From Asterias amurensis (taxonomy: Eukaryota > Echinodermata > Asteroidea > Forcipulatida > Asteriidae), in NCBI RefSeq assembly GCF_032118995.1, contig NC_092669.1:10291501-10355500 (forward strand): 64,000 nucleotides of DNA, given 5' to 3'. Below are positions 1 to 24,324 of this stretch, piece after piece. The notes beneath the pieces were generated by a model, which saw only the letters and a program-made list of their open reading frames with translations, searched no databases and was not told where the DNA came from. Within the stretch, counting starts at the first letter, position 1. Each line of letters begins with the position of its first letter. The translations under genes were made by a program, and so were the position numbers.

Positions 1-45
1 CGCCGTTAGGTAGGTGTACATCACCTGATCAAAATGACAAACTCA

Positions 46-190
46 CATTAAAGGCTTTGGGTACTTTTTGTCTGACACAAATCACAAATGTCCACAGATT
101 TATATTAAACTTACATGGTTAAAATATAATGTTGGTAGAAAACCTTTCTTAAAATATCACTTGCCGAGATGGTGCAATTTTTTTTTGAAA
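46..190 (+). mobile_element. Family D MITE, left-end fragment
   Basis: Starts at a TTAA with AGGCTTTGGGTACTTTTTG and matches the left part of the fuller copies at 41246 and 52960. It lies in the MYRF intron. I see no exon between 1 and 902. Confidence 0.55.
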
Positions 191-558
191 TTTTTTATTT
201 AAGCATGTACAACAGATTTACGCTGCTCTCCTGAAAACATTGATCTGTAACTTTCACTGTGTTTTCTCAAGAACTTGACGACCCTTGAAGCTCGAACTTC
301 TACAGGTAAATCATTTTACAAACATCTTCATTCACAGTGAGTTGGGATACATGTCATGGCCAAAAACTTGATCTACAAAAGGTATCAAAACACTTTAATT
401 GAGAGCCAAAATGAGAATTGCAGTTTACTTTTTCAGCGACCAGTGGTGGGATCTCACCCTAACTTAATTTGGCTGCCAGCAGAAAAGTGCTGCTGAACTG
501 GTTAATATAATAACTGGTTTTGTTAGTGCTTTTGACACGCGCTTCCAACATATTCCCC

Positions 559-803
559 TGGCCCAATTTCATAGAGCTGCTTAAGCACAAAATTTTGCTA
601 AAGCAAAAAATTCATTGCTTAGTAAAATCAGATTACCGGCCAAGACTCCACTCAATTGTAATGCTAAGTAAACAACAGCTTAATACTAGTCATAAGCAAT
701 GTATATGGCATAAAATTTTGACCAGTAACATGTGTAAAATAAGCTAGCTATTTTCGTGCTTAAGCAAATTTTTTGCTTAAGCAGCTCTATGAAATTGGCC
801 CCT
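559..803. mobile_element. Family E MITE (GGGCCAATTTCATAGAGCTGCTTAAG ends)
   Basis: Inverted terminal repeats of the type GCCCAATTTCATAGAGCTGC face each other at 560 and 802, around a Leu/Lys-codon-free AT-rich interior. It is the clearest complete copy of a family seen many times in the window. Confidence 0.75.
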
Positions 804-902
804 GGTCACTGGGCCATTTAATTCATTCAGAAGCAAATAAAGTTAAGTGTCTTGTTCAGGTTTACACCGAAAGACTGAAACAAAATACAAGTCAAGACTT
901 AC

Positions 903-14707
<13,805 letters not shown>

Positions 14708-14772
14708 CTGTGGAACAACAAAACAAGAAAAAACAGTGAAATAAAGTTTAATTTGTGGATCAAATGATTTAT

Positions 14773-14890
14773 AGGGAAGGTATAAGTTTGGTAATTACTC
14801 TTAAAATTAATGGGAAAAAAAGACCTTTGGCAGAAGCCTACAACGGCTTTTGATAGTCTAAAGCAATTTGAGAAATAATTTACAACTAGG
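14773..14890 (+). mobile_element. Family A MITE fragment (left end)
   Basis: AGGGAAGGTATAAGTTTGGT and GTAATTACTC place it with the diverged copy at 2020. Confidence 0.45.
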
Positions 14891-15299
14891 CCTACAACCT
14901 GAGGACGAGGCAGCCACGGAGGCAAGTCTATGCCGAATGATGATGATGAGGCCTACATGTTATTCTTCGTCATAGTTATGACCAAAACATTTTTTTTTAA
15001 TTAAGGGGGTCGATTCACGACAGCGCTGGAAAATGATAGGTTACCATTGGCCAAACATACATTTGCAATGTTACCATAGCTGTGAGGATATCAGTGAAAC
15101 CCACAGTAAACATTGTTGACATTTAACACCACAAAAGATGCAGGTTCCGAGACACAGGACGTTGGTTTCTGCACCATGTAAAAGGCCCTGTTAAAGTTTT
15201 GACCAATCTCCTTGGTCAAGAGATTGGCCCCTGAGACCATGGACCCTTTTGACTTTGTCATGTGAAAAGGGCTTAATTACATTGTAAATACTTAGTCTT

Positions 15300-15662
15300 C
15301 CTCTTTTCACCCTTGAAATTGTCCTTTGTGTTTCCATCTTCTTGTGGTCAAGCCAGTCCCTTCCCCCACCCACACCCCCACCCCTTTTGAGGTATCGAAA
15401 TCAAGCATCTGAAAGCACAAAACTTCGTGTGACAAGGTGTTTTTTCTGTCATTATTATCTCGCTACTTTGACGACCAATTGAGCTCAAATTTTCAGGTTT
15501 TTTTTTAATGCATACATTTAGGTACACCAAGTGAGAAGACTAGTCTTCGACAATTACCAATATTGTCCAGTGTATTTATTTACTTTTCCTCCCTCTTACC
15601 ACCCTTGAAATTGTCCTTTGTGTTTCCATCATCTTGTGGTCAAGCCACCCCCTTCCCTCCAC
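15300..15662 (+). repeat. 70-bp direct duplication flanking a half family A element
   Basis: ACCCTTGAAATTGTCCTTTG begins matching segments at about 15310 and 15600. Between them, 15385-15578 is the right half of a family A MITE (AACTTCGTGTGACAAGG ... GACAATTACCAATATTGTCC). Confidence 0.6.
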
Positions 15663-15849
15663 CCCATCCTCTTTCGTCCTCCTATTCACTGTTTACCCCT
15701 TGCTTTGTCCGTGTACTCTCTGCCTCTCTCTCTCTCTCTATTCATATATTTCCACTTAATTGCTCTATGTTAAACTTAGTAAGCCTGCTCATATATAGGA
15801 TTTGAGGCATTGCATGGTGGGGTATCAATATATATTTGGTTTGCGGTAA

Positions 15850-16085
15850 CACCATGTGTGTATCTACTTGCCAGGTAGAGTTGTTCTTAGGGAACTGTCT
15901 TGCTTTATTCTACTGCCACGGAGAAGATAATCGGAGGTTCGGGAGACTTCTCAGTTCTGAAAAGAACTGTCCTGCGTTATAACTATTACCGGGGCGGATG
16001 GTATAGAAATTAGACTGGACTACTACTTTAGCTTATAGGACCGTAATAACTGTACTGCCGCGGAGTCAATCGGAATTGGTCTCAA
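15850..16085 (-). mobile_element. Penelope-like element end, remnant
   Basis: Contains GTTCTGAAAAGAACTGTCC and AACGTTTCGACT. The TTCTGAAAAGAAC and GAAACGT words are characteristic of Penelope-like retroelement termini. No reverse transcriptase or GIY-YIG frame is visible. A related end is at 33000-33160 and another at 50041-50170. Confidence 0.45.
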
Positions 16086-16460
16086 CGTTTCGACTAGCTT
16101 GCTTTATAACACCCCTTGCAAGTATTCTGCCTGCTCATTGGTTTAGAGGGTGTCACATGACATGTCTAAGTTTTGCCAGACGACGGCCGTGTGATAGAGC
16201 GCCGGTTTGCCATGCGCTAGTCCGACAGACTAGCACATGGCGTGCAGTACCCAGACGTCCTGTGCGTGTACGAAGATTATAAATTAATAGTCTGTAACCA
16301 CTTCGAATTGCACGACACTACATGCAACACAGTAAGTAAAAGTGTATGCAATCTGTATTCGCGTCGTCCGTGGATTGTAGCATTCAGGTCTGTAACTTAA
16401 TAATAACAGTACAGCATTTAGAAATGTTTGGGGTGTAATAAAACAAATATTTACTGCTTT
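16085..16460 (+). repeat. Family L repeat, copy 1
   Basis: About 375 bp sharing TATTCTGCCTGCTCATTGGT, GTCACATGACATGTC and GCGTCGTCCGTGGATTGTAG with the copy at 19140-19555. It contains an inverted GCTAGTCCGACAGACTAGC. Confidence 0.65.
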
Positions 16461-16614
16461 TACTCGTGCAATGGTTAAAAACTATGACTCCCTCGGTGAT
16501 CCCCGTAGCGTTCTATTTTCCCTCGGCTTCGCCTCGGGAAAATAGAACGCTCCGGGGATCACCTCGGGAGTCATAGTTTTAACCATAGCACTCGAAGCAG
16601 TCAATATTTGTATA
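16458..16614. mobile_element. Family M foldback MITE, copy 1
   Basis: An almost perfect hairpin of about 155 bp: ATGGTTAAAAACTATGACTC ... GAGTCATAGTTTTAACCAT, with the loop at CTCGGCTTCGCCTCG. An identical-type copy is at 21369-21530. Confidence 0.8.
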
Positions 16615-16619
16615 CTAGT

Positions 16620-16795
16620 CATCGTCAAGAGCCTGCTCATGTTCAGAACCACCCCAACTCATTTAGAGATTATCATTACATGGTGTTACAGCAAAACCAA
16701 CATGTATTGTATTTCCACCATGCAAAGTTTCAAATCCTTCTGTTCATGTGTGTTGTGTTGTCATTTAGCCGTCCAGAAAGACTATGCTAGGGTAA
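16620..16795 (+). mobile_element. Penelope-like terminal fragment
   Basis: CAGAACCACCCCAACTCATT, ATTACATGGTGTTAC and ACCATGCAAAGTTTCAAATC match the same words at 33060-33155. Confidence 0.5.
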
Positions 16796-17006
16796 AACAT
16801 CACGTTATGTAATCATTACACTTTGCGCTCAATTTATTTGAATGAAATAGTTTTAAGGTGGTGATCTCCGCGAAATACTGTCTGCTAACTTCTTGCCAAT
16901 ACTGTCCATTCTGCAACCAGACACTGTTTGGATATGGACACTGTTTGGCTACAGACACTGTTTGGCATGTGATCTTTTTAACATGCTGATGTCCTCCGTC
17001 CACTAC

Positions 17007-17319
17007 CAGGCGTGCGACTGCCCAGTGAAAAATAAAGAGGAAAATTTTCACAGGCACAAGGCAAGTGCGGGGCGAGGCAGCCGAAACGCCACGGGACATG
17101 ATACCCACAATGGTAGCCTAGAAAATGTTGAGGTTTATTATGCTCTTAGGTGCATTTTTAGCATGTACTAGGCTTATTTTACATGATTGTAAATGTACAC
17201 TGTTAATGCCAGGCATATATTAGGCTAAATAAAATAAAAACGAAAAACGTTTTTGTTTTTTTTTCACGTAAAAAAAACAAAAAAAAAACGCGGAAACGCG
17301 GAAAAGTTGCATGCCTGCT
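17007..17319. mobile_element. Family F MITE, copy 2
   Basis: Ends CAGGCGTGCGACTGCC and AGTTGCATGCCTG; interior CGAGGCAGCCGAAACG as in copy 1 at 5212. Confidence 0.7.
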
Positions 17320-17469
17320 CTACCCGATGCACAACACTGGGAAGTAGACACAATATATACTGTACCACTACATACCAGGTTGTAACATTAAAACCTCTTA
17401 TAGAAAAGTTGAATCAGATCATAATTGTCATAGAGGAAAGTTTATTTAACTTTGCCTCACTTCAATTCC

Positions 17470-17635
17470 TAGAAGGAATTTCGGTTAACTTTCCGTACGG
17501 CGCCACCACTTTTTCACTAATTTTTACAAAAAGAGATACCTCACTGACTCTTGAGGTAAATTTAGATACTAGATTATTTCATATCAAATGAAAAAGTTGT
17601 AGCGCCATACGGAAGCTTTTCCGGAATTTCCCCTA
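17470..17635. mobile_element. Family N MITE, copy 1
   Basis: Arms CTTTCCGTACGGCGCC / GGCGCCATACGGAAGC-type complement around CACTTTTTCACT. A second copy is at 27663-27805. Confidence 0.65.
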
Positions 17636-17639
17636 GAAC

Positions 17640-18540
17640 TATGGATCTTTCTGCCATAGATCAACCATCATTACCATGTCAACAGCGGAACGAACCTCTT
17701 CCATGTCTACGTATACATTAACATTACATACCATGCATGCTGTAGTTCTATCAAATTAAATTAAGGAGTACCTCCTCCTCCTCTTTTTAATGATGAAAAT
17801 AGACTTCACGATAAAACCCTTTTAAAACAATGATAAATAAACTCGGAACTCTCCTAACCAAGCAAGTCAGCTTGCTCAGCAACAGGTGGTAAATTCATTT
17901 ATTGACTTTTACAAACTTTTACAAACCAGTGTCCAGGAATGATTAAAACAACACACAGACAGGAAAACAAACAAATAGTGACAGAGAAAGAGTGGATGTC
18001 GGGTACTTAGCCCTGGTATGACGTCAGTCAGTGCCACTGCACTGACGTCCTGGGTATAAAGGTTCTTTACAATGCGAACACAAATTTGACTACAATTTTC
18101 TTTATTTTTTACCTGACTTGAGAAGTTGAAATTTCATTCATATATTCATTACTCATAGTGTCCCTCACTATATTTTCAACGAGTTCGCAGCTTATAAATA
18201 TATCCATGGAAGAAATTATTTCCGAAAATATGTCGAAGTTCTGCACTGGCGATGTGATCATCATGTACCAATTGATAGTGTGCGGCCAAGTGCGCATGGC
18301 CGGCTTTGAGTACAGTGCATTATCTTGCCGCTATTCGCCGTCAACTGGGTTGGTGCTGTCAACTCGCCTTCAACTCCACCAATATGCATTTTTAAAATCC
18401 AGGAGGCATAAAACTGTAAAATATTCCAGCTCAAATAGAATTTTTATAAGTTTCAGGTTGAATTTCGGTTACACAAATTAAGTTTTTTTTCTTGTGAAAA
18501 AACCCCAACATTTCTAAGCAGCAAAGCCGTCTGCCGCCAT
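17640..18540. other. Unassigned DNA upstream of the MYRF exons
   Basis: No exon, repeat end or array is supported. The missing first MYRF exon could lie here or further right, but no open frame resembles a MYRF N-terminus. Confidence 0.4.
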
Positions 18541-18964
18541 CTTGCTTTTTCACAGGGCTTCTTGTACATGATATGTCTGGACAACAGAGGGCGCTTTCCT
18601 GCGCGCGTATATTTTTTCCCCCGGGACGGTTAGCATGCGCTTATTTATGGTAAAAAATGACCTCATTTGTCCTGGGAAAAAAATACGCTTCCAGCACATA
18701 GAGTCTTGGCACAAGACGTCAATGCTCGGTATCGCATAGTTCTGCGCTTTGTGTAAATTGCTCACTGACTATTATCCATCTGCTTAGTGTTTGGTTGACG
18801 CAAGTTGAAGGCGATTTTGGCTGCAAATAGTAGGCCGCCAGTGATCATTGCAACAAAGTGTTTACACAGAAGTTAGTGCGCGACGAGGGAATGGAAAACG
18901 TCAGTTTCAATTTTCTTTTCACAAAATATTAATACCAAAGGAGACAATTCAACAATTTTAAATA

Positions 18965-20122
18965 ATGCGGGCTTGGATTTCCAACTACAAGGAACATGTG
19001 AGTAAAAGTTCAGACTCTCGAGTTAGGGGACTTTAGGTTAGGTAGAAATATTTTTAACAGATTTTTGAAATCTTTTCGCAATAGTACGGGACCTGTATAC
19101 CCTCTACCCTGGACTCCGTTGCTTGCCTGCAACGGAGGAGTCCAACCTCGGCTATCGGGTATTATAACGCCCCATGCAAGTATTCTGCCTGCTCATTGGT
19201 TTAGAGCGCGTCACATGACATGTCTTAGTTTTGCTAGACGACGGCCATGTGATAGTGCGTCGGTTTGCCATGCGCTAGTCCGAAGACTAGCACACGGCGC
19301 CGTGCGCTAGTCCGACAGACTAGCACATGGCGTGCAGTACCCAGACGTCCGTTGCGTGTACGAGGATGATAAATTAATAGTCTGTAACCATTTAGGATTG
19401 CAGGACACTACATGCAACACAGTAAGTAAAAGTGTTTGCAATCTGTATTCGCGTCGTCCGTGGATTGTAGCATTCAGGTCTGTAACTTAATAATAATAGT
19501 ACAGTATTTATAAATGTTTGTGGTGTTATAAAACAAATATTGACTGCTTTTACTAGGTAGAATCACAAAATTTTAGATAACATGGGATGGAGCTGTGACT
19601 AGTCTAGTTGGAAAGGTCTCTTTGAATCATTCATTTTGACACCAAGTTTGTGGGGATAGGTCAATGGGATGACGAGTTACGCCAGGTCAAAGGTCATTGT
19701 TTTAGGCCCATATTTACATACAAAAAAACTGTGACCTTGTGTATTAAAATGCCCTATACAATGTGAACAGGTGTATTTTGAGTACATGTTTAAGGGACAT
19801 CAAATTGGAACTTAAATAGACAATGAGAAAAGTTCCAACCTACACCAAGATTAAGACAAGAGCAAGCACTTGACCTTTCTCAGACTCAAGGTCAATGATA
19901 TGGGGTCAAACACTTGACCTTTTGATGCTGAAAGGTCACATAATCAAAGGTCAAAGGTAATGTTTACCAAAAAGATTGGAAAAATCTGAGAAAATTTGCA
20001 TTTATCATCACTACTGTGTACACATATTAACATTCTGAAGTTCTTTCTTCTTCCAGGTAAAGTGTAGGCTTCAATGTATGAAGATATTATGGCTACGCAC
20101 TGTTAGGTTGTGCGCGTATTAA
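18965..20122 (+). CDS. Candidate small two-exon transcript, unrecognised
   Basis: An ATG at 18965 opens 11 codons reading MRAWISNYKEH, followed directly by a strong GTGAGT donor (from 18998). An acceptor TTCTTCTTCCAG at 20056 continues in frame for 21 codons to TAA (20120-20122). AATAAA lies at 20478-20483. The product would be only 32 residues and I recognise no family. The long pyrimidine acceptor and good donor argue for a spliced transcript, which may be non-coding. The segment 19140-19555 inside the intron is repeat family L. Confidence 0.2.
19140..19555 (+). repeat. Family L repeat, copy 2
   Basis: Matches 16085-16460 over most of its length. It has an extra partial duplication of GCGCTAGTCCGA near 19270-19320. 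Confidence 0.65.
19600..20040. other. Unassigned, CAAGGTCA-rich stretch
   Basis: Many TTGACCT / AGGTCAA words occur irregularly (for example near 19690, 19870-19960). They look like a degraded repeat, although AGGTCA is also a nuclear-receptor half-site. Confidence 0.35.
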
Positions 20123-20544
20123 CCAAATATGTGCGCAGACTACAGTGAAGTCGCAGTTTATTAAGTAGGGTGCCTGCGAGCTAGAGGGTATCTTCCTTCG
20201 TAATGCTGCAATCATGCATTTAGTGTACTTCTGTAAAGGATTTCCATTTATTGCTGGGTACTAGGGATGTGGTCAGTAGATAGTCAAGAAGAAGCGAGAG
20301 CCATGACCTCTGGTGAAGCTTCAGTGAGATTAAGCTCTGGAGAGATTGCTATTTGATTTTACTTTTTTAGTTCAATTTTAGTTTGCACTCTGCTTATTTA
20401 AAAATATGAAACAGTGAACTCCCTCCGCACAAACAACTTTCATGAAGCAGTATGAATGAACCAAGCTTTGATAACAGAATAAATATTAAACAGGTGTGTC
20501 TTTGAATGATGTATTTATTTATTTGTGTAACCCCACCCCCCCCC

Positions 20545-21360
20545 TCCCAAGCCGAATACCATCATCAACCATACCATGTTTGTTTCAGCATATATAAATC
20601 ATGGAGGTAGGTTTCATTTCATCATCATGTCACTGTCAGGTTACTTTAGTTTTTTAAATAATTTATCTCCTTGGGCAATCTGTAAGACCAAACAGTCATA
20701 TCTTTAACAAAACTAGTAATTTATCTCACTAAAAATAATAAATTATTCCCCTTTTCCTTCCTCCATTCAATAATCTATCCAAAGTTTGTTGACATATCAA
20801 CCATACCGAGTACCATCTATGCTTATATATTACCGCGCAAACATAGCGGGGACCAGCGTAAGCCGCGTAGCGTCCAAACCAACAATTTGCCATGGGACCT
20901 AAAATTGCGTGTTTCCCGTGGTCGTATGACCATTTTCAATTGCCGATCGCTAAAATGCGCTACAATGAACAGTTTTCAAACCAAAAGTAACTTATGAAAA
21001 AATACTCAATTTTAACAAATATATAGTTCTGATCAACTCCTCACGTCTGTAAGTACCTTTTATTTGAATAAAAGTGCATCAAACTATCAACATTTTGACG
21101 TTCCGTTGACTTTCCAAACCAAAAATCCACCGAAAGAATAGTTAAAATGCTCACTTTTACACTTCAGAAAATCGCCATCTTTAATGTAGTTCCGGTTAGT
21201 TTTATGAATGAACTGTTTCACATAAGTAGAAGTACCATATAACCCTCCGCAAAACACGATGCAGAATGCGACAGCTGGCGCACTACTTGAGATCGCGGCA
21301 CAGTTTCTCATTAACGGAAATTGGTCCCAGCATGCGCAGCGCCCTCTAGCGGTTGTGAAC
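20545..21360. other. Unassigned DNA
   Basis: No supported gene. The ORFs here are short and show no domain. Confidence 0.4.
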
Positions 21361-21368
21361 GTACCTAC

Positions 21369-21530
21369 TTTTACTCGTGCAATGGTTAAAAACTATGACT
21401 CCCTCGGTGATCCCCGGAGCGTTCTATTTTCCCTCGGCTTCGCCTCGGGGAAAATAGAACGCTCCGGGGATCACCTCGGGAGTCATAGTTTTAACCATAG
21501 CACTCGAAGCAGTCAATATTTGTATACTAT
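21369..21530. mobile_element. Family M foldback MITE, copy 2
   Basis: The same near-perfect hairpin as 16458-16614, with arms from ATGGTTAAAAACTATGACTC inward. Confidence 0.8.
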
Positions 21531-21539
21531 ACAACTACA

Positions 21540-23230
21540 GGAAATTAGCCAGTTCATTTAGTAACTCACACACATGACACATTTGCCTTTTGAACAAACA
21601 GACTCAATAAAAATTCCATGTAATTATTGTGTTAACGACAAACTTCGTGTTTACACACCGTTCACAATCAGTCAGTGATTGTCATGTCCAGAACGTGTCC
21701 TTGGCGTTTATATCCTGACTGAAGGACTATGCCAAGTATCGAAGTAGAACTTAGAAGTAGAAGTAGAAGAACTTTTTCACAACTTACCAAAAAACTGATG
21801 TAAAGCTTCGGCTTCTTCAAACACGTCCATCGGTAAGACATTCAAATGGATGTTCCCCTAACATACAGGAACATTGGTCCTCAAACAGCAACACAAATTT
21901 TAAACTAGCGACCACTACTTAACAGGGTATACAGAAATCATTGTGACCGTTTTTTGGTTCAGATCCAATGACGCATTCTCCAGTCTTGGTCCGCCATATT
22001 GGATTGGGCTTTTTTGGAGGTGTCCTATTTCATCCTAGACCAGACGACTGTTTAATGCGCAGTGAGGACTAATGCGCAGTGTGATTCAATGGGAATCATG
22101 AGACTTTCTGAATATGTTTTTCCAACTATTTCGGCGGCAGTACCCCCTCTGCTCACACGAATGGATCTTGCAATGCAACTGGGGTCTTAGAGAAGGGATG
22201 GTGGGTCTAAAAAAAGTTCAAAAATAGCACAATCCGTGGTCTACCTCCATGCTGCGTCGGGTCTCCCAAGTGACTAGGAATTTTCTTAATTGGACAAAAC
22301 CTGATATTGGACTGCACAGGCCGACAAAAGGAACTATTTTTTTATTCGGCGGATCATTTTCTTATTCCCCAAAATAAACCAAAAGATAGATAATAGTTAT
22401 GATTTTTTTTTCTTCTGTAGATTGTCATGGAATCATACATGAGTTTATTGGAGTATGAAGGTTTATTCCTCCATGATTGGAGTTTAGTCGGCAGAATTGT
22501 GGTTCCGATTGTGTTGGGGTTATAAAACAGTCGTAGATATTTTTAAGCGCCGATGACGTCTTCATCCATAAAACAACCTTGATCCTACCATAGAACGAAG
22601 CCGTGTCGTGATGCGGTGCTCCCGAGAAACTTTACATGTTCTGTCGAAAATTCCCTCATTAGTTTCGAACATATACTTTGCGTTAACAACATCTCATCTA
22701 AAAAAGGTAAAACAAAATTAGAGTTTAATTGCTCCAATAACCATCAAAACAATGTGTTCGTAAACGTCACTCTGCGGTGTGATGTGACACAGGGGCGCGA
22801 AGTAACATTATGATTCAAGAACACGAGGTTGTAAAATTATTTTACGCGCTGTCGCAGACTGCCGCAGACCCCCCCGCCCCCGCAAACTGCGCAGTTCCGC
22901 GAAAAAGCGCGCCCTCTAGTGGAGGGAAAAACCTGAGCGTGTCACTTCAAAAGTAACAACTCAACATTTTAGACATCAACATTTTTAACACTAGATGTTA
23001 TTAAACTCAACACTTAGATAATGTACTTTGAAAATTAAATAGTTTATAGTTTTATAAAAAAGACAAGGTCGACAAAAGATATAAACCTATCAACATTTTT
23101 ATTATTTCAGATCCATACTGTCTTTATAAATAGTCTCTCAAAAATACAAAAGGTATTACCCTTTGTTTTATTGAAAACAATAAACTGTACAATGCATCAT
23201 TTGCCTCATAGAATTATTCTGTAATCATAT
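21540..23230. other. Unassigned DNA
   Basis: Nothing recognisable over 1.7 kb except scattered GCGCCCTCTAG motifs (near 21335 and 22907). A 65-codon frame at 22616 has no detectable domain. Confidence 0.4.
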
Positions 23231-23235
23231 ATTAA

Positions 23236-23390
23236 AGGAACACCTTGCCTTGGATCGGTCATGTTGGTCTTTGAAAAGCGTTTGTAACCGTTATACAAAC
23301 ATATGCCTCGAAATTGCATGGTTTTCCTTTTACCTCATGGGAATCAAAAATTTGACTCCCATAAATGGCCGACCATGTTAGTTTGCACAG
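23236..23390. mobile_element. Family C MITE, left half
   Basis: AGGAACACCTTGCCTTGGAT through CATAAATGGCCGACCATG. Confidence 0.6.
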
Positions 23391-23398
23391 CTGCTTAA

Positions 23399-23784
23399 AG
23401 GCAGTGGACACTATTGGTAATTACTCAAAATAATTTAAGCATAAAACCTTTCTTGGTGACAAGTAATGGCGAGAGGTTGATGGTATAAAACATTGTGAGA
23501 AACGGCTCCCTCTGAAGTCCCATAGTTTTTGAGAAAGAAGTAATTTTCCAAGAATTAGATTTCGAGACCTCAGATTTAGAACTTGAGGTCTCGAAATCAA
23601 CCATCTAAACGCACACAACTTCGTGTGAGAAAGGTATTTTTTTTTTTTTTACTTTCATTATTATCTTGCAACTTAGATAACCGATTGAGCTCAAATTTTC
23701 ACAGGTTAGTTATTTTATGCATATGTTGAGATACACCAACTGTGAAGGCTAGTCTTTGACAGTTACCAATAGTGTCCAGTGTCT
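23399..23784 (+). mobile_element. Family A MITE inserted in a family E element
   Basis: TTAA-flanked (23395-23398, 23785-23788). Family E sequence continues on the right (23789-23957, ending CCAGCTCTATGAAATTTTGCC). Confidence 0.8.
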
Positions 23785-24084
23785 TTAAGCACAAAAATAA
23801 GCTAAGCAAAACAACCCGCTTACCAGAATAAGGTTACCAACCAAATGCCATATCACATGTACAATTTGTGACTGGCATCCTGCTCACTATTGCTAAACAG
23901 TGATTTTTTAAGCAATATTTTCTGCTTTAAAAGCCGCCAGCTCTATGAAATTTTGCCCGGAATATCATCATCAAAGACCTGCCTAAACCACTTCCCCAAC
24001 TCTGCCTCCGCCCCCTCCATCTTCTGCGTCTCATTCTTGTTCTTATTTGCCGAATTGTCAAACTCTGAGGATACCATCACTTCA

Positions 24085-24324
24085 TCAACACTTCCCGCTC
24101 GTAGGCAGCTGGGGTTCATCAACATGTCCCTTAGGGATGTCATCATCTCCTCTGTTAACTCTGTTCCTCTTAAAGTAGAACCCCTCGACCTTCCCGCCTT
24201 CAAGCGACACCCTGACGTTATCAGCGAAGCTGTCCGCATCGACTTTTGTTGGCCATGGGCAGAACAGAACACAAATTGGATCCTCTAGGTTTGGATTGTG
24301 CATCAGAAAGAGAATTCCTTGTAC
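24085..24324 (-). CDS. UBE2M-like copy A exon 3
   Basis: 240 bp starting GTACAAGGAATTC (VQGILF) after ATTAAG. Past the stop at 24085, sequence similar to the copy B tail continues in another frame to about 23943 (VMVSSEFDNSANKNKNE). Confidence 0.8.
   Translation of the reverse strand, partial: VQGILFLMHNPNLEDPICVLFCPWPTKVDADSFADNVRVSLEGGKVEGFYFKRNRVNRGDDDIPKGHVDEPQLPTSGKC

Noticed and set aside
18109-18297. Possible first MYRF exon on the minus strand
   Set aside because: The frame (SCELVENIVRDTMSNEYMNE) does not resemble a MYRF N-terminus and the phase needed to join 14707 is not supported.
22616-22813. 65-codon frame with several Cys and N-glycosylation-like sites
   Set aside because: No signal peptide, no family match, no convincing splice partners; could be chance.
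23890-24288. A 132-codon plus-strand frame
   Set aside because: Antisense to E2 copy A exon 3 and its former tail; the minus strand carries the E2 motifs.
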